Assembly (NCBI RefSeq): GCF_030053835.1
Contig: NZ_CP125655.1
Coordinates: 744,001 to 808,000, forward strand
Direction: 5' to 3'
DNA length: 64,000 nucleotides
Origin: Cellulomonas sp. ES6
GTDB taxonomy: Bacteria > Actinomycetota > Actinomycetes > Actinomycetales > Cellulomonadaceae
A program made the position numbers and the translations under genes. Under the pieces are notes generated by a model that searched no databases, was not told where the DNA came from, and saw only the letters and a program-made list of their open reading frames with translations. The stretch's first letter is position 1. The number at the start of each line of letters is the position of its first letter. Of the stretch, positions 53,693 through 63,051 are shown piece by piece.

Positions 53693-53891
53693 AAGCCCTC
53701 CCGACCTCGAGATCGCTCACGCGACTCCCTCGGGCAGATGCCTATCGCGAAAATGGCTGGCCGCGACATCGACACACGGTGCGGACACTTTTATCCCGAA
53801 TTGTGCTGTTGGTCGTCTGGGCGACGCGACAATCACCAAGAAAGGTCGCGTGGGGCACCTCGTCGGTAGCTGTCGAACGGCGAAGCCGCGG

Positions 53892-54896
53892 TCAGAGGCG
53901 GCGCCGACTCTCAGCGGGAGATGGGAGCCGCGCGAGCGTCACGTCCAGCCACCCGAGGACCTCGTCCAGGTACCGGGTGCGGGCGGGCAGGGGCGACAGC
54001 GCCAGGTCGTGCGCCCCGCCCGGGACCTCGACGCTCGTGACGTCCTCGCCGAGGCGGGGGGCGAGCCGCCGCATGTCGGCGACGTCCAGCACCGAGTCGG
54101 TGGTGAGCAGCGCGTCGTGCCAGCGGTCGTCCGGGCCGGTGGCGTCGGAGGACAGGACCAGCACGGGCACGTCGATGGCGAGCCCCGCCGCGACGGCCGC
54201 GTGGCCCCGGCGCACGGCGCGGACGAACCCCGCCCGCACCGGGAACCCCTCGTGCGGCTTCCAGGCCAGGTCGTAGTCCCACTCGCCTCCGGACGCGCGG
54301 TGCAGGGCGCGGCCGTAGTGCTCGTCGAGGTGCGAGACGACCACCCGCGGCGCGACGCGTCCCAGCACGTGCACGATCCCCCAGGTCGCGACGGTGCGCT
54401 CCAGCAGGGTGCCCCGCAGGTCCAGCCACGGGCTGTTGAGCACCACCGCGTCGACCCGCCCGAGGCCGCGCCGGTGGTGCGCCCACAGCGCGGCGACGAG
54501 TCCGCCGGTGGAGTGGCCGAGCAGCACCACGCGGTCGTGCCCGGCGCGCAGCACCCGCACGGCGGCGTCGATCTCCTCGGCGTGGACGGCGAGGTCGTGG
54601 GTGTCGTTCGGCACGCGTCCCGGGCGGATGGAGCGGCCGTAGTCGCGCAGGTCGAGCGCGTACAGGTCGTAGCCGCGGTCCGCGAGCGCGTCCGCCACGT
54701 GCGTCTGGAAGAAGTAGTCGACGAACCCGTGCACGTACAGCACGGCCGGGCGGCTGCGGTCGGCCCCGGCGTCGCGGCGGTGCACCAGGGTCGCGACGGG
54801 GTCGCCCTGCGCGTCGGGTCGCAGGTGCATCGTGCGCCGCACCCAGTCGCCGCCGAGCACGTCCGGGACCGCGTCGTCCAGCCTCATGCCGCGCAT
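53892..54896 (-). CDS. Alpha/beta hydrolase (serine hydrolase)
   Basis: This is a 334-residue alpha/beta hydrolase with an oxyanion region VLYVHGFVDYFF, the nucleophile elbow LLGHSTGGL, a VLVLSSDATGPDD strand with the acid and GGAHDLALSP carrying the His. Monoglyceride-lipase or lysophospholipase-like enzymes have this layout; the substrate is unknown. ATG 54896 is used; ATG 54887 is nearby and no Shine-Dalgarno is clear. It lies just after the low-GC insert and is divergent from the cysK leader. Confidence 0.84.
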   Translation of the reverse strand: MRGMRLDDAVPDVLGGDWVRRTMHLRPDAQGDPVATLVHRRDAGADRSRPAVLYVHGFVDYFFQTHVADALADRGYDLYALDLRDYGRSIRPGRVPNDTHDLAVHAEEIDAAVRVLRAGHDRVVLLGHSTGGLVAALWAHHRRGLGRVDAVVLNSPWLDLRGTLLERTVATWGIVHVLGRVAPRVVVSHLDEHYGRALHRASGGEWDYDLAWKPHEGFPVRAGFVRAVRRGHAAVAAGLAIDVPVLVLSSDATGPDDRWHDALLTTDSVLDVADMRRLAPRLGEDVTSVEVPGGAHDLALSPLPARTRYLDEVLGWLDVTLARLPSPAESRRRL

Positions 54897-55014
54897 CGTG
54901 CCACGGCGGCGCACCACCCGGTGGCGGGGACGCGGGGCGTGGCTCACCGTGGACGGGTGACGACGGCGCGGAGGAACCCCTGGTGACGGCACCCGGCGGA
55001 CGACGCGGGCATCT

Positions 55015-55044
55015 TTGTCGTGGTCCCCGCGTTACGGCTACTGT
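55015..55044 (+). promoter_or_regulatory. Promoter of the cysK-cysE operon
   Basis: TTGTCG (55015-55020) and TACTGT (55039-55044) are separated by 18 bp. The same arrangement TTGTGG-N18-TACTGT, followed by CGG, occurs before the sulfonate ABC operon at 61494-61523. A leader of about 290 nt precedes cysK. Confidence 0.7.
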
Positions 55045-55091
55045 CGGGCCTGTCGGCCGCGACGCCGACCTCACGGGAGAAGGAGCCGGGC

Positions 55092-55178
55092 ATGCGCGTC
55101 ACCGCGTTCAGCACCGTGCGCTCCCTGTCGCGCCCCGCGACGTCCCGTGCCCCGCGGCGCACCTGTCGCTGTCGGTAG
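55092..55178 (+). CDS. Short leader peptide with C-terminal cysteine codons
   Basis: A 28-codon ORF starts at ATG 55092 with GGAGAAGGAG (55076-55085) at correct spacing. It ends in Thr-Cys-Arg-Cys-Arg-stop, with the cysteine codons at 55164-55166 and 55170-55172. It is too short for a stable protein and lies in the cysK leader. This is the arrangement of cysteine-responsive leader ORFs described in mycobacteria, where ribosome behaviour at Cys codons controls downstream expression. The TAG is immediately followed by a 10-bp hairpin arm. Confidence 0.7.
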   Translation: MRVTAFSTVRSLSRPATSRAPRRTCRCR

Positions 55179-55279
55179 AGCGCTGGCCCGAAGCCGTCCG
55201 CGTCGCGCCCCTGACGGGTCCGCCACGCCCCGGCCAGCGCTCGCCTCGGACCCCACGGCAGGGCGTCCGCCCGTGCCGT
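55179..55279 (+). promoter_or_regulatory. Attenuator-like structure upstream of cysK
   Basis: AGCGCTGGCC (55179-55188) pairs with GGCCAGCGCT (55232-55241). GGGTCCG (55216-55222) pairs with CGGACCC (55247-55253). These two cross, so they exclude each other. A third hairpin, ACGGCAGGGC (55255-55264) with GCCC-G-TGCCGT (55269-55279), is terminator-like. The leader ORF stop abuts the first arm. Confidence 0.65.
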
Positions 55280-55341
55280 GCGCTGCAGGACCCGTCATCC
55301 CCGGTACTCCCACCACCTGACGAGAGAAGGACGGACGCGAC

Positions 55342-56277
55342 ATGGCACGCATCTACGACGACGCGACGAAGCTCATCGGCAACACCCCCCTGGTCCGCAT
55401 CAACAAGCTGACCGAGGGTGTCGGGGCGACGGTCGTCGGCAAGCTCGAGTTCTACAACCCGGCGAGCTCGGTGAAGGACCGCATCGGCGTGGCGATCGTC
55501 GACGCCGCCGAGGCGTCCGGCGAGCTGAAGCCGGGCGGGACCATCGTCGAGGCGACCAGCGGCAACACCGGCATCGCGCTCGCGTTCGTCGGCGCCGCGC
55601 GCGGGTACGACGTCGTGCTGACCATGCCGGAGTCCATGTCGAAGGAGCGGCGCGCCCTGCTGCGGGCGTACGGCGCGGAGCTGATCCTCACGCCGGCCGC
55701 CGAGGGCATGAAGGGCGCGGTGAACCGGGCGAACGAGATCGTCCAGGAGCGGCCGGGCGCCATCCTCGCCCGCCAGTTCGCGAACGAGGCGAACCCGGCG
55801 ATCCACCGCCGCACGACCGCCGAGGAGATCTGGGCGGACACGGACGGCGAGGTCGACATCCTCGTCGCCGGCATCGGCACGGGCGGCACGATCACCGGCG
55901 TCGGGCAGGTGCTCAAGGAGCGCAAGCCGGGCGTGCAGATCGTGGGCGTCGAGCCCGCCGAGTCGCCGATCCTCAACGGCGGCCAGCCCGGCCCGCACAA
56001 GATCCAGGGCATCGGCGCCAACTTCGTGCCCGAGATCCTCGACACGGGCGTCTACGACGAGATCATCGACGTGGACGCCGAGACCGCGGTCGCCGTGGCC
56101 CGCCGGGCCGCGAAGGAGGAGGGCCTGCTCGTCGGCATCTCGTCCGGCGCGGCGCTGCACGCGGCCATCGAGCTGGGCAAGCGCCCCGAGAACGCGGGGA
56201 AGCTGATCGTCGTGATCATCCCGTCGTTCGGCGAGCGCTACCTGTCCTCCATCCTGTACGCCGACCTCCTGGACTGA
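55342..56277 (+). CDS. cysK: Cysteine synthase A (O-acetylserine sulfhydrylase)
   Basis: This is a 311-residue PLP enzyme making cysteine from O-acetylserine and sulfide. The PLP lysine is Lys45 in SSVKDRIG, the substrate loop TSGNTG is at 72-77, and [10 protein letters not shown] binds the PLP phosphate. The length matches CysK. ATG 55342 follows AGAAGGA. It is followed 13 bp on by the serine acetyltransferase gene, and the pair can form the cysteine synthase complex. Confidence 0.96.
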   Translation: MARIYDDATKLIGNTPLVRINKLTEGVGATVVGKLEFYNPASSVKDRIGVAIVDAAEASGELKPGGTIVEATSGNTGIALAFVGAARGYDVVLTMPESMSKERRALLRAYGAELILTPAAEGMKGAVNRANEIVQERPGAILARQFANEANPAIHRRTTAEEIWADTDGEVDILVAGIGTGGTITGVGQVLKERKPGVQIVGVEPAESPILNGGQPGPHKIQGIGANFVPEILDTGVYDEIIDVDAETAVAVARRAAKEEGLLVGISSGAALHAAIELGKRPENAGKLIVVIIPSFGERYLSSILYADLLD

Positions 56278-56290
56278 TCGGACGATCGCG

Positions 56291-57013
56291 ATGACCTCCA
56301 CCACCCGGCTGCCGCGCCCGGACGGCGCCTCCCGCCCCGAGGGGGCGCGCGGGGTGCCGTCCCCCGTGCGCCCGGCGCCCGCGGCCGGGCGGCCCGTCGC
56401 CGGCGGCCCCCGCGGCGCGTCGGACCACTGGCGCCGCCTGCGGGCGTTCGCCCGGACGCTGCGCGAGGACCTGGACGCGGCCCAGCGCCGCGACCCGGCC
56501 GCGCGGTCGGGGCTGGAGGTCGCGCTCGCCTACCCGGGCCTGCACGCGGTGTGGGTGCACCGGGTGGCCCACCGGCTGTGGCAGCGGCCGGGCCTGCGCC
56601 TGCCGGCCCGGCTGCTGTCCCAGGCGTCCCGCGCCGTGACCGGGGTGGAGATCCACCCGGGCGCGACCATCGGGCGGCGGCTGTTCATCGACCACGGCAT
56701 GGGCGTGGTGGTCGGCGAGACGGCGGTGATCGGCGACGACGTCGTGCTGTTCCACGGGGCGACGCTCGGCGGCAAGACGATGCGCCGGGGCAAGCGGCAC
56801 CCCACGGTCGGCGACCGCGTGGTCGTCGGCGCCGGGGCGAAGGTGCTGGGGCCGGTGTGGATCGGCGACGACGCGCAGGTCGGGGCGAACGCGGTGGTGC
56901 TCAAGGACGTGCCGCCGGGGGCCGTCGCCGTGGGGGTGCCGGCGAGGATCCGCCAGCGCCCGGCGTCCGCTCCCCCGGAGCCCGAGGTCGACGACCCGGC
57001 GATCTACATCTGA
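56291..57013 (+). CDS. cysE: Serine O-acetyltransferase
   Basis: This is a 240-residue protein. The hexapeptide-repeat domain (about 120-215) includes [21 protein letters not shown] with the catalytic His and [15 protein letters not shown]. The C-terminal residues DPAIYI end in Ile, as needed for docking into CysK. The N-terminal 45 residues are Pro/Arg-rich and lack the full helical domain of E. coli CysE, as in the shorter EpsC class. It supplies O-acetylserine to CysK. A terminator at 57033-57071 follows. Confidence 0.92.
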   Translation: MTSTTRLPRPDGASRPEGARGVPSPVRPAPAAGRPVAGGPRGASDHWRRLRAFARTLREDLDAAQRRDPAARSGLEVALAYPGLHAVWVHRVAHRLWQRPGLRLPARLLSQASRAVTGVEIHPGATIGRRLFIDHGMGVVVGETAVIGDDVVLFHGATLGGKTMRRGKRHPTVGDRVVVGAGAKVLGPVWIGDDAQVGANAVVLKDVPPGAVAVGVPARIRQRPASAPPEPEVDDPAIYI

Positions 57014-57032
57014 CGCACCGCGCGACCTGACG

Positions 57033-57071
57033 CACCGCGAGCCGACCCCCGGACGGGGCCGGCTCGCGGTG
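57033..57071. terminator. Bidirectional terminator
   Basis: An 11-bp stem (57033-57043 with 57061-57071) is extended by an inner CCCC/GGGG pairing. It lies between convergent cysE and mgsA. Confidence 0.82.
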
Positions 57072-57076
57072 TCGCG

Positions 57077-57523
57077 TCACTCCGTCGGAGCGCTGCCGTC
57101 CCAGCCGCGGGGGGTGAGCTCGGGCCGGTGCGTCCACCGCTCCGCGAGCATCGGGCTCGAGATCAGCATGTCCGCGGTGGCGCGGTTGCTCGCCATGGGG
57201 ACGTTCCACACCGCGCCGATGCGCAGCAGCGCCTTGACGTCCGGGTCGTGCGGCTGCGGCTCCAGCGGGTCCCAGAAGAAGATCAGCATGTCGATGAGGC
57301 CCTCGGCGATCTTGGCGCCGATCTGCTGGTCGCCGCCGACCGGGCCGGACAGCAGCCGCGTCACGGGCAGGCCGAGCTCGTACTCGATCATGGTGCCGGT
57401 GGTGCCGGTGGCGTAGAGGTGGTGCCGCGAGAGCGTGCCGCGGTTGAACTCCGCCCACCGCAGCAGCTCGACCTTCTTGTTGTCGTGCGCCACGAGGGCG
57501 ATGTGGTGGGCTGCACCGGGCAT
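57077..57523 (-). CDS. mgsA: Methylglyoxal synthase
   Basis: This is a 148-residue enzyme converting dihydroxyacetone phosphate to methylglyoxal, a phosphate-starvation overflow route. It has the DNKK motif (14-17), TGTTG for phosphate binding and the catalytic Asp65 in GGDQQIGA. The length matches the family. ATG 57523 follows AAGGACG. It is convergent with cysE and divergent from the GntR gene. Confidence 0.94.
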   Translation of the reverse strand: MPGAAHHIALVAHDNKKVELLRWAEFNRGTLSRHHLYATGTTGTMIEYELGLPVTRLLSGPVGGDQQIGAKIAEGLIDMLIFFWDPLEPQPHDPDVKALLRIGAVWNVPMASNRATADMLISSPMLAERWTHRPELTPRGWDGSAPTE

Positions 57524-57607
57524 GGTGGGCGTCCTTCCGTGCGGCTGGCGGGACGTGCGGCACGCCCCGGGGCACACCCTAGGGCTCACGGCCGTGCGGC
57601 CGCTCAC

Positions 57608-57637
57608 TTGTTCTAGTTGTCATCGAACAACTAGGGT
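57608..57637 (+). promoter_or_regulatory. Promoter and GntR operator for a leaderless gene
   Basis: TTGTTC (57608-57613) and TAGGGT (57632-57637) are 18 bp apart. Between and across them lies the perfect dyad CTAGTTGT-CATCGA-ACAACTAG (57613-57634). The -10 is 6 nt before GTG 57644. Confidence 0.75.
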
Positions 57638-57643
57638 GGCCTC

Positions 57644-58012
57644 GTGCTGTTCCGCATCGACCCCACCTCCGCCGAGCCGCTGTTCGCGCAGCTCGCCGCC
57701 CAGGTGCGTGCGGGCGTGCTGCACGGCGAGCTGCGCCCGGGGACCCGCCTGCCGTCGGCGCGGGACCTCGCCGCCTCCCTCGACGTCAACCTCCACACGG
57801 TCCTGCGGGCCTACCAGGACCTGCGCGACGAGGGGCTGCTCGACCTCCGGCGCGGACGCGGGGCTGTCGTCTCCCACCGGCCGCCGGCCGACCTCGCGCC
57901 CGTGCACGACGCGGTCGCGGCGCTCGTCGCCGCCGCCGGCTCGGCCGGCCTCGCCCCCAGCACCACCCTCAGCCTCGTCAAGGACGCCCTCGCCCCGCAG
58001 GAGACCCGATGA
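57644..58012 (+). CDS. GntR-family regulator, YtrA subfamily
   Basis: This is a 122-residue repressor with a winged helix (residues 8-75, PSARDLAASLDVNLHTVLRAYQDL) and only a short C-terminal dimer helix, typical of the YtrA subfamily. It starts with GTG 57644, apparently at the 5' end of the mRNA. The perfect 22-bp dyad over its promoter is the likely autoregulatory operator. Its stop overlaps the ATG of the DUF1648 membrane protein gene, the usual partner of YtrA regulators. Confidence 0.9.
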   Translation: MLFRIDPTSAEPLFAQLAAQVRAGVLHGELRPGTRLPSARDLAASLDVNLHTVLRAYQDLRDEGLLDLRRGRGAVVSHRPPADLAPVHDAVAALVAAAGSAGLAPSTTLSLVKDALAPQETR

Positions 58013-59031
58013 CCGCCACCGACCCGCGCGCCACCGCCGCCCGGACGCCCGCACGGCCGCCGGTGCCGCACCGGCTGTCCACCACGCTGCTCGGGCTGGT
58101 GCCGGGGCTGACGGTGCTGGTGGCGACGGCGCTGGTCGTCACCTCGTGGCGCGACGACCTGCCCGACCCGGTCGCGGTCCACTTCGGCCAGGACCGCCCC
58201 GACGGGTACGGGTCGGTCGGCGGGACGCTCGCGCTCATGCTCGGGGTGTTCGGCACCCTCACCGTGGCGATGTGGCTGCTCGCGGTGCTGCGGGGCCGGG
58301 ACTCGATGACGCGCCGGATCGCCGTCGGCACGGCGACCGGCCTGGCCGTGTTCGGCTCGCTCGTCCTGGGCGGGACGCTGTGGCTGCAGCGCGGCCTGAC
58401 CGACGCGGCCGACACCCCCGACGTCGACCCCGTGATCGGCCTCGCGCTCGCCGCCGGGCTGGTCGCCGGCGGCCTGTGCGCCTGGGCCGCCCCCGGGGAC
58501 GCCCCCGTACCCGCGTCCGCCGGGCACGTGCCGCTGGCCGGCGCGCGCCTGCCGCTGGGCGCCCAGGAGCGCGCGGCCTGGACCGGCCGCGTCGTCAGCC
58601 GCGTCGCGCTCGGCGTCGGAGGCGGCGCGACGCTCGCCGTCGCCGTCCTGGTCGCCGTGCTCGACATGCCCGCGCTGATCCTGCTGGTCCTCGCGCTGCT
58701 CCTGCTCGTGCTGACGAGCACCGTCATCGTCGTCACCGTGGACGCCCGCGGGCTCAGCGCACGGTCCGCCCTGGGCTGGCCCCGCTTCCACGTGCCGCTC
58801 GACGAGGTGGAGTCCGTGACCGTCCGGCAGGTCCGCCCGCTGCGGGAGTTCGGCGGCTGGGGGTTCCGCGTCGGCCTGGACGGGCAGGTGGGCTACGTGG
58901 TCCGCACCGGCGAGGCCATCGAGGTGGGCCGCACCCGCGGGCGGTCGTTCGTCGTGACGGTGGACGACGCCGCCACGGGCGCGGCGCTGCTCACGACGCT
59001 CGCGGACCGGAAGCGCACCGAGACCGCCTGA
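58009..59031 (+). CDS. DUF1648-domain membrane protein
   Basis: This is a 340-residue membrane protein with DUF1648 features (WRDDLPDPVAVHFGQDRPDGYGS) near residue 50 and about five to six hydrophobic segments. A C-terminal beta-rich region (about 240-335, DARGLSARSALGWPRF then RVGLDGQVGYVVRTG) resembles a PH-like domain. ATG 58009 overlaps the regulator stop. Such proteins may sense or respond to cell-wall stress; that role is inferred from YtrA linkage. Confidence 0.82.
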   Translation: MTATDPRATAARTPARPPVPHRLSTTLLGLVPGLTVLVATALVVTSWRDDLPDPVAVHFGQDRPDGYGSVGGTLALMLGVFGTLTVAMWLLAVLRGRDSMTRRIAVGTATGLAVFGSLVLGGTLWLQRGLTDAADTPDVDPVIGLALAAGLVAGGLCAWAAPGDAPVPASAGHVPLAGARLPLGAQERAAWTGRVVSRVALGVGGGATLAVAVLVAVLDMPALILLVLALLLLVLTSTVIVVTVDARGLSARSALGWPRFHVPLDEVESVTVRQVRPLREFGGWGFRVGLDGQVGYVVRTGEAIEVGRTRGRSFVVTVDDAATGAALLTTLADRKRTETA

Positions 59032-59127
59032 AGGCCCCGTCCGGCCCCGTCCGGCCCCGCCCGGCGGCATGGGGCAGCATGGGCCCGACGCGCGCTCAGC
59101 GGCGAGCGCGCCGACGAGGAGGCACGC

Positions 59128-60183
<1,056 letters not shown>

Positions 60184-60224
60184 CCGCCCGGGGCGCCCGC
60201 AACGTCGCCGACACACGGCTCGGC

Positions 60225-60230
60225 TACGGT
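60225..60230 (+). promoter_or_regulatory. -10 element for the leaderless benE-like gene
   Basis: TACGGT is 7 nt before GTG 60238. Confidence 0.52.
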
Positions 60231-60237
60231 CCGCCGC

Positions 60238-61446
60238 GTGAGCACCCCGCCACCCCTGGAGACGGTCGCGCCGGAGGGGCGCGCCGCGCCGCGCGACACC
60301 GCCACGGCCGTGTCGGCCGGCGTCGTCACGGCGCTCGTCGGCTTCACCAGCGCGTTCGCGGTCGTGCTGGGCGGGCTCCGGGCGGTCGGGGCGAGCCCCG
60401 CGCAGGCGGCGTCCGGGCTGCTGGCGGTCACGGTCGCGATGGGCGCCGCGACGCTGCTGCTGGCGTGGCGGACCCGGCTGCCGATCACGGTGGCCTGGTC
60501 GACGCCCGGCGCCGCCCTGCTGGCGGGGACCGGTGCCGCCGCCGGGAGCTGGCCGGAGGCGGTCGCGGGCTTCGTCCTGTGCGGCGCCCTGCTCGCCGCC
60601 GTGGGGCTGTGGCGGCGGCTCGAGCGCTGGGTGCGGCTGATCCCCGTGCCGCTGGCGAACGCGATGCTCGCGGGTGTCCTGGTGGACCTGTGCCTGGAGC
60701 CGGTGCGCGCGGTCGCTGACCGCCCGCTGCTCGTCGGGCCCGTCGTGCTGGTGTGGCTCGTGCTGCTGCGCCTGGCGCCGCGCTGGGCGACCCCAGCGGC
60801 GATGGGCCTCGCCGTGTGCCTGGCCGTGGCGTCGCCGGCGGTGCGCCACCTGGACCCCGCGAGCCTGCTCCCGACCCTCGCCTGGACGACGCCGCAGCCG
60901 TCCTGGGCCGCGGTCGTGTCGGTCGCCGTGCCGCTGTTCGTCGTGACGATGGCGTCGCAGAACATCCCGGGCGTCGCGGTGCTCGCAGGCTTCGGGTACA
61001 CCGCCCCGCTGCGCCCGGTGATGCTCGTGACCGGTCTCGGCACGGCGCTCGCCGCGCCGTTCGGCGGCCACGCGATCAACCTGGCGGCGATCAGCGCCGC
61101 GCTCGCGGCGGGCCCGGCAGCCGGGCCCGACCCCCGCCGGCGCTGGCGGGCCGCCGTGGTGGCGGGTGCCGGCTACGTCGTGCTGGGCGCCGGGGCGTCG
61201 GCCGTGGCCGCGGTCGCGCTCGCCGCGCCGGGAGGACTGATCGCCGCCGCGGCGGGTCTGGCGCTGGTCGGCACGCTCGCCGCGTCGCTGGGCGGCGCGT
61301 TCGGGACGGCCGGGCACCGGGAGGCCGCTGCCGTCACCTTCCTCGTCACCGTGTCCGGGGTGACCGTCGCGGGCATCTCGGCGGCGTTCTGGGGCCTGCT
61401 CGCCGGGCTCGCGTGCCACGTCGTGCTCGGTGCCGCGCGCCGCTGA
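60238..61446 (+). CDS. BenE-family benzoate/H+ symporter-like transporter
   Basis: This is a 402-residue membrane protein with about twelve hydrophobic helices and BenE patterns: VSAGVVTALVGFTSAFAVVLGGLRAVGA, TRLPITVAWSTPGAALL, and MASQNIPGVAVLAGFGY. The family imports benzoate or related aromatic acids. No aromatic catabolic genes are nearby, so the substrate is uncertain. GTG 60238 probably begins a leaderless mRNA. A sulfur-type promoter begins shortly after its stop. Confidence 0.88.
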   Translation: MSTPPPLETVAPEGRAAPRDTATAVSAGVVTALVGFTSAFAVVLGGLRAVGASPAQAASGLLAVTVAMGAATLLLAWRTRLPITVAWSTPGAALLAGTGAAAGSWPEAVAGFVLCGALLAAVGLWRRLERWVRLIPVPLANAMLAGVLVDLCLEPVRAVADRPLLVGPVVLVWLVLLRLAPRWATPAAMGLAVCLAVASPAVRHLDPASLLPTLAWTTPQPSWAAVVSVAVPLFVVTMASQNIPGVAVLAGFGYTAPLRPVMLVTGLGTALAAPFGGHAINLAAISAALAAGPAAGPDPRRRWRAAVVAGAGYVVLGAGASAVAAVALAAPGGLIAAAAGLALVGTLAASLGGAFGTAGHREAAAVTFLVTVSGVTVAGISAAFWGLLAGLACHVVLGAARR

Positions 61447-61493
61447 GCCCCGCTCCGCACCGCTCGCCGCAGCAGGTTCCCGGCGCGCCGGGG

Positions 61494-61523
61494 TTGTGGT
61501 GCGCCCGCGCGGCCCGCTACTGT
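61494..61523 (+). promoter_or_regulatory. Promoter of the sulfonate-type ABC operon
   Basis: TTGTGG (61494-61499) and TACTGT (61518-61523), 18 bp apart, match the cysK promoter form, including the CGG that follows the -10. Confidence 0.68.
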
Positions 61524-61553
61524 CGGCGTCGATCCCGAGGCGTGAACGCATAC

Positions 61554-61577
61554 GTCTCACATCGCGAGACATCTCGC
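61554..61577. promoter_or_regulatory. Overlapping dyads, candidate operator
   Basis: GTCTC-N7-GAGAC (61554-61570) overlaps GCGAGA-CA-TCTCGC (61564-61577). Both are perfect inverted repeats. They lie between the promoter and the leader ORF, about 30-50 nt after the expected transcript start. Confidence 0.55.
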
Positions 61578-61600
61578 AGGCGAACGAGAGGAGGCGGCCC

Positions 61601-61717
61601 GTGGCCCGGTCGACGCACCCCAGCACGACCCAGCGCCCGGGCCTGCCGATGCCCGGCCGCTGTCGCCGCGCCGCCGCGAGCTGTCCGCGCTGTCCGCGGG
61701 CCTGTCGCGCCGCCTGA
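61601..61717 (+). CDS. Cysteine-rich leader peptide
   Basis: A 38-codon ORF starts at GTG 61601 with AGGAGG (61589-61594) at 6-nt spacing. Four cysteine codons fall in the last 18 codons, in GRCRRAAASC and PRCPRACRAA. It precedes an aliphatic-sulfonate-type ABC operon. Cys-rich short ORFs in this position control sulfur genes in mycobacteria. The translation product itself need not be functional. Confidence 0.68.
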   Translation: MARSTHPSTTQRPGLPMPGRCRRAAASCPRCPRACRAA

Positions 61718-61733
61718 CCGGACCCGGTGACCC

Positions 61734-61809
61734 CGGCTCCGCGCAGGAGCCGCCCACTGCGGTGCCCGACCGGCACCGCCCCGGACGCCCCGGGTCCCGC
61801 CGGACCCGG
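61734..61809 (+). promoter_or_regulatory. Three tandem hairpins after the Cys leader ORF
   Basis: Perfect stems occur at 61734-61752 (7 bp, loop 5), 61759-61779 (8 bp, loop 5) and 61790-61809 (8 bp, loop 4). They begin 16 nt after the leader ORF stop. The rest of the 373-bp gap to 62091 is extremely GC-rich, with no convincing gene. Confidence 0.62.
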
Positions 61810-62090
61810 CCCGACAGGCCGCACCGCCGGACCCGCCGTCCACCCTGACCGGTGGCCCCGGCCACGGCACGCACGGGCCCGGCACCGCCGGCACCGCGCA
61901 CGACGCGCCGGTCGGCCGCCGCAGTCGGCCCGCCGACCCGGCGCCAGCAGGCGCCTGCCCGCGGGCCCCGGCGCTGCCTGCCACGGGCGCCGCCGGGCAC
62001 CGCAGCGCCCGCCCCGCGCCACCCGCCCTGCACCACCCGCCCTGCACCGCCGCCCGCCACCGCCGGTGGCCCGACGACCCGGGACCTCGC

Positions 62091-62984
62091 ATGACCTCCC
62101 CCACCCGCTCCACCACGGCGCCCGACGCCGCCACCACCGCCGACGCCGCCGCGTCCTCGGCACCCGCCGCACCCGCCCCGGCCGGCACCGCCCGCCCGGT
62201 CGGGCTGCGCGGCGTCGGCCGCGCGTTCCCCACGCCGACCGGCACCCGCACCGTGCTCGCCGGCGTCGACCTCGACGTCGCCGCCGGCGAGGTCGTCGCC
62301 GTCATCGGCCCGTCCGGCTGCGGCAAGTCGACGCTGCTGCGCCAGGTCGCCGGCCTGGACCGGCCGGACGCGGGCGTGATCCTGCTGGACGGGTCGCCGG
62401 TCGCGCCGTTCGACCCGCGCACGGCCGTCGCGTTCCAGGAGCCGCGGCTGCTGCCGTGGCGCACGATCGCGCAGAACGTCGCGCTGGGGCTCCCCCGCGG
62501 CACGCCGCGGCGCGAGGCCCGCGACCAGGTGGCGCGGCTGCTGGACCTCGTCGGGCTGTCCGGCTCCGCGGGCCTGCGTCCCCGGCAGGTCTCGGGCGGC
62601 ATGGCCCAGCGCGCCTCGCTCGCCCGGGCCCTCGCCCGGCGGCCGGCGGTGCTGCTGCTCGACGAGCCGTTCGGGGCCCTGGACGCCCTCACCCGGCTGC
62701 GGATGCAGGACCTGCTGCTCGACGTGCACGCCGAGCGCCCGACCACCGTCCTGCTGGTGACCCACGACGTCGAGGAGGCGCTGTTCCTCGCGGACCGCGT
62801 CGTCCTGCTCGGCACCCCGGACGCGGGGGGCACGTCGGTGCGCCGGGTGCTGCGCGTGCCGGGAGCCCGCCCGCGGGACCGCGCCGACGCGCGGCTGGCC
62901 GAGCTGCGCGCCGAGCTGCTCGACGGTCTCGGCGTCCCGACCCACCACCACGTGCACGACCCGGACCTGCACCACGCCATCTGA
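62091..62984 (+). CDS. ssuB: Aliphatic-sulfonate-type ABC transporter ATP-binding protein (SsuB-like)
   Basis: This is a 297-residue ATPase with an Ala/Pro-rich N-terminal extension of about 38 residues, Walker A GPSGCGKST at 73-81, signature VSGGMAQRASLARAL and Walker B LLLLDEPFGALD. The ending THHHVHDPDLHHAI is His-rich and unusual. The SsuB/TauB group imports organosulfonates, and the linked binding protein and Cys leader agree. The gene order ATPase then binding protein is unusual; a permease gene likely lies beyond the window. Confidence 0.85.
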   Translation: MTSPTRSTTAPDAATTADAAASSAPAAPAPAGTARPVGLRGVGRAFPTPTGTRTVLAGVDLDVAAGEVVAVIGPSGCGKSTLLRQVAGLDRPDAGVILLDGSPVAPFDPRTAVAFQEPRLLPWRTIAQNVALGLPRGTPRREARDQVARLLDLVGLSGSAGLRPRQVSGGMAQRASLARALARRPAVLLLDEPFGALDALTRLRMQDLLLDVHAERPTTVLLVTHDVEEALFLADRVVLLGTPDAGGTSVRRVLRVPGARPRDRADARLAELRAELLDGLGVPTHHHVHDPDLHHAI

Positions 62985-63051
62985 CCCGCACACCCCGCAC
63001 GCCCCGCCCGCCCCCGCGGGCAGCACCCCACCCACCGAGGAGACGACCGAC

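Noticed and set aside
52359..53891. Mobile element in the low-GC region
   Set aside because: No transposase, integrase or terminal repeats were seen; only composition suggests transfer.
61852..62094. Open frame in the leader of the sulfonate operon
   Set aside because: Composition is Pro/Arg/Ala low complexity without a Shine-Dalgarno. It overlaps the next gene start and shows no motif.
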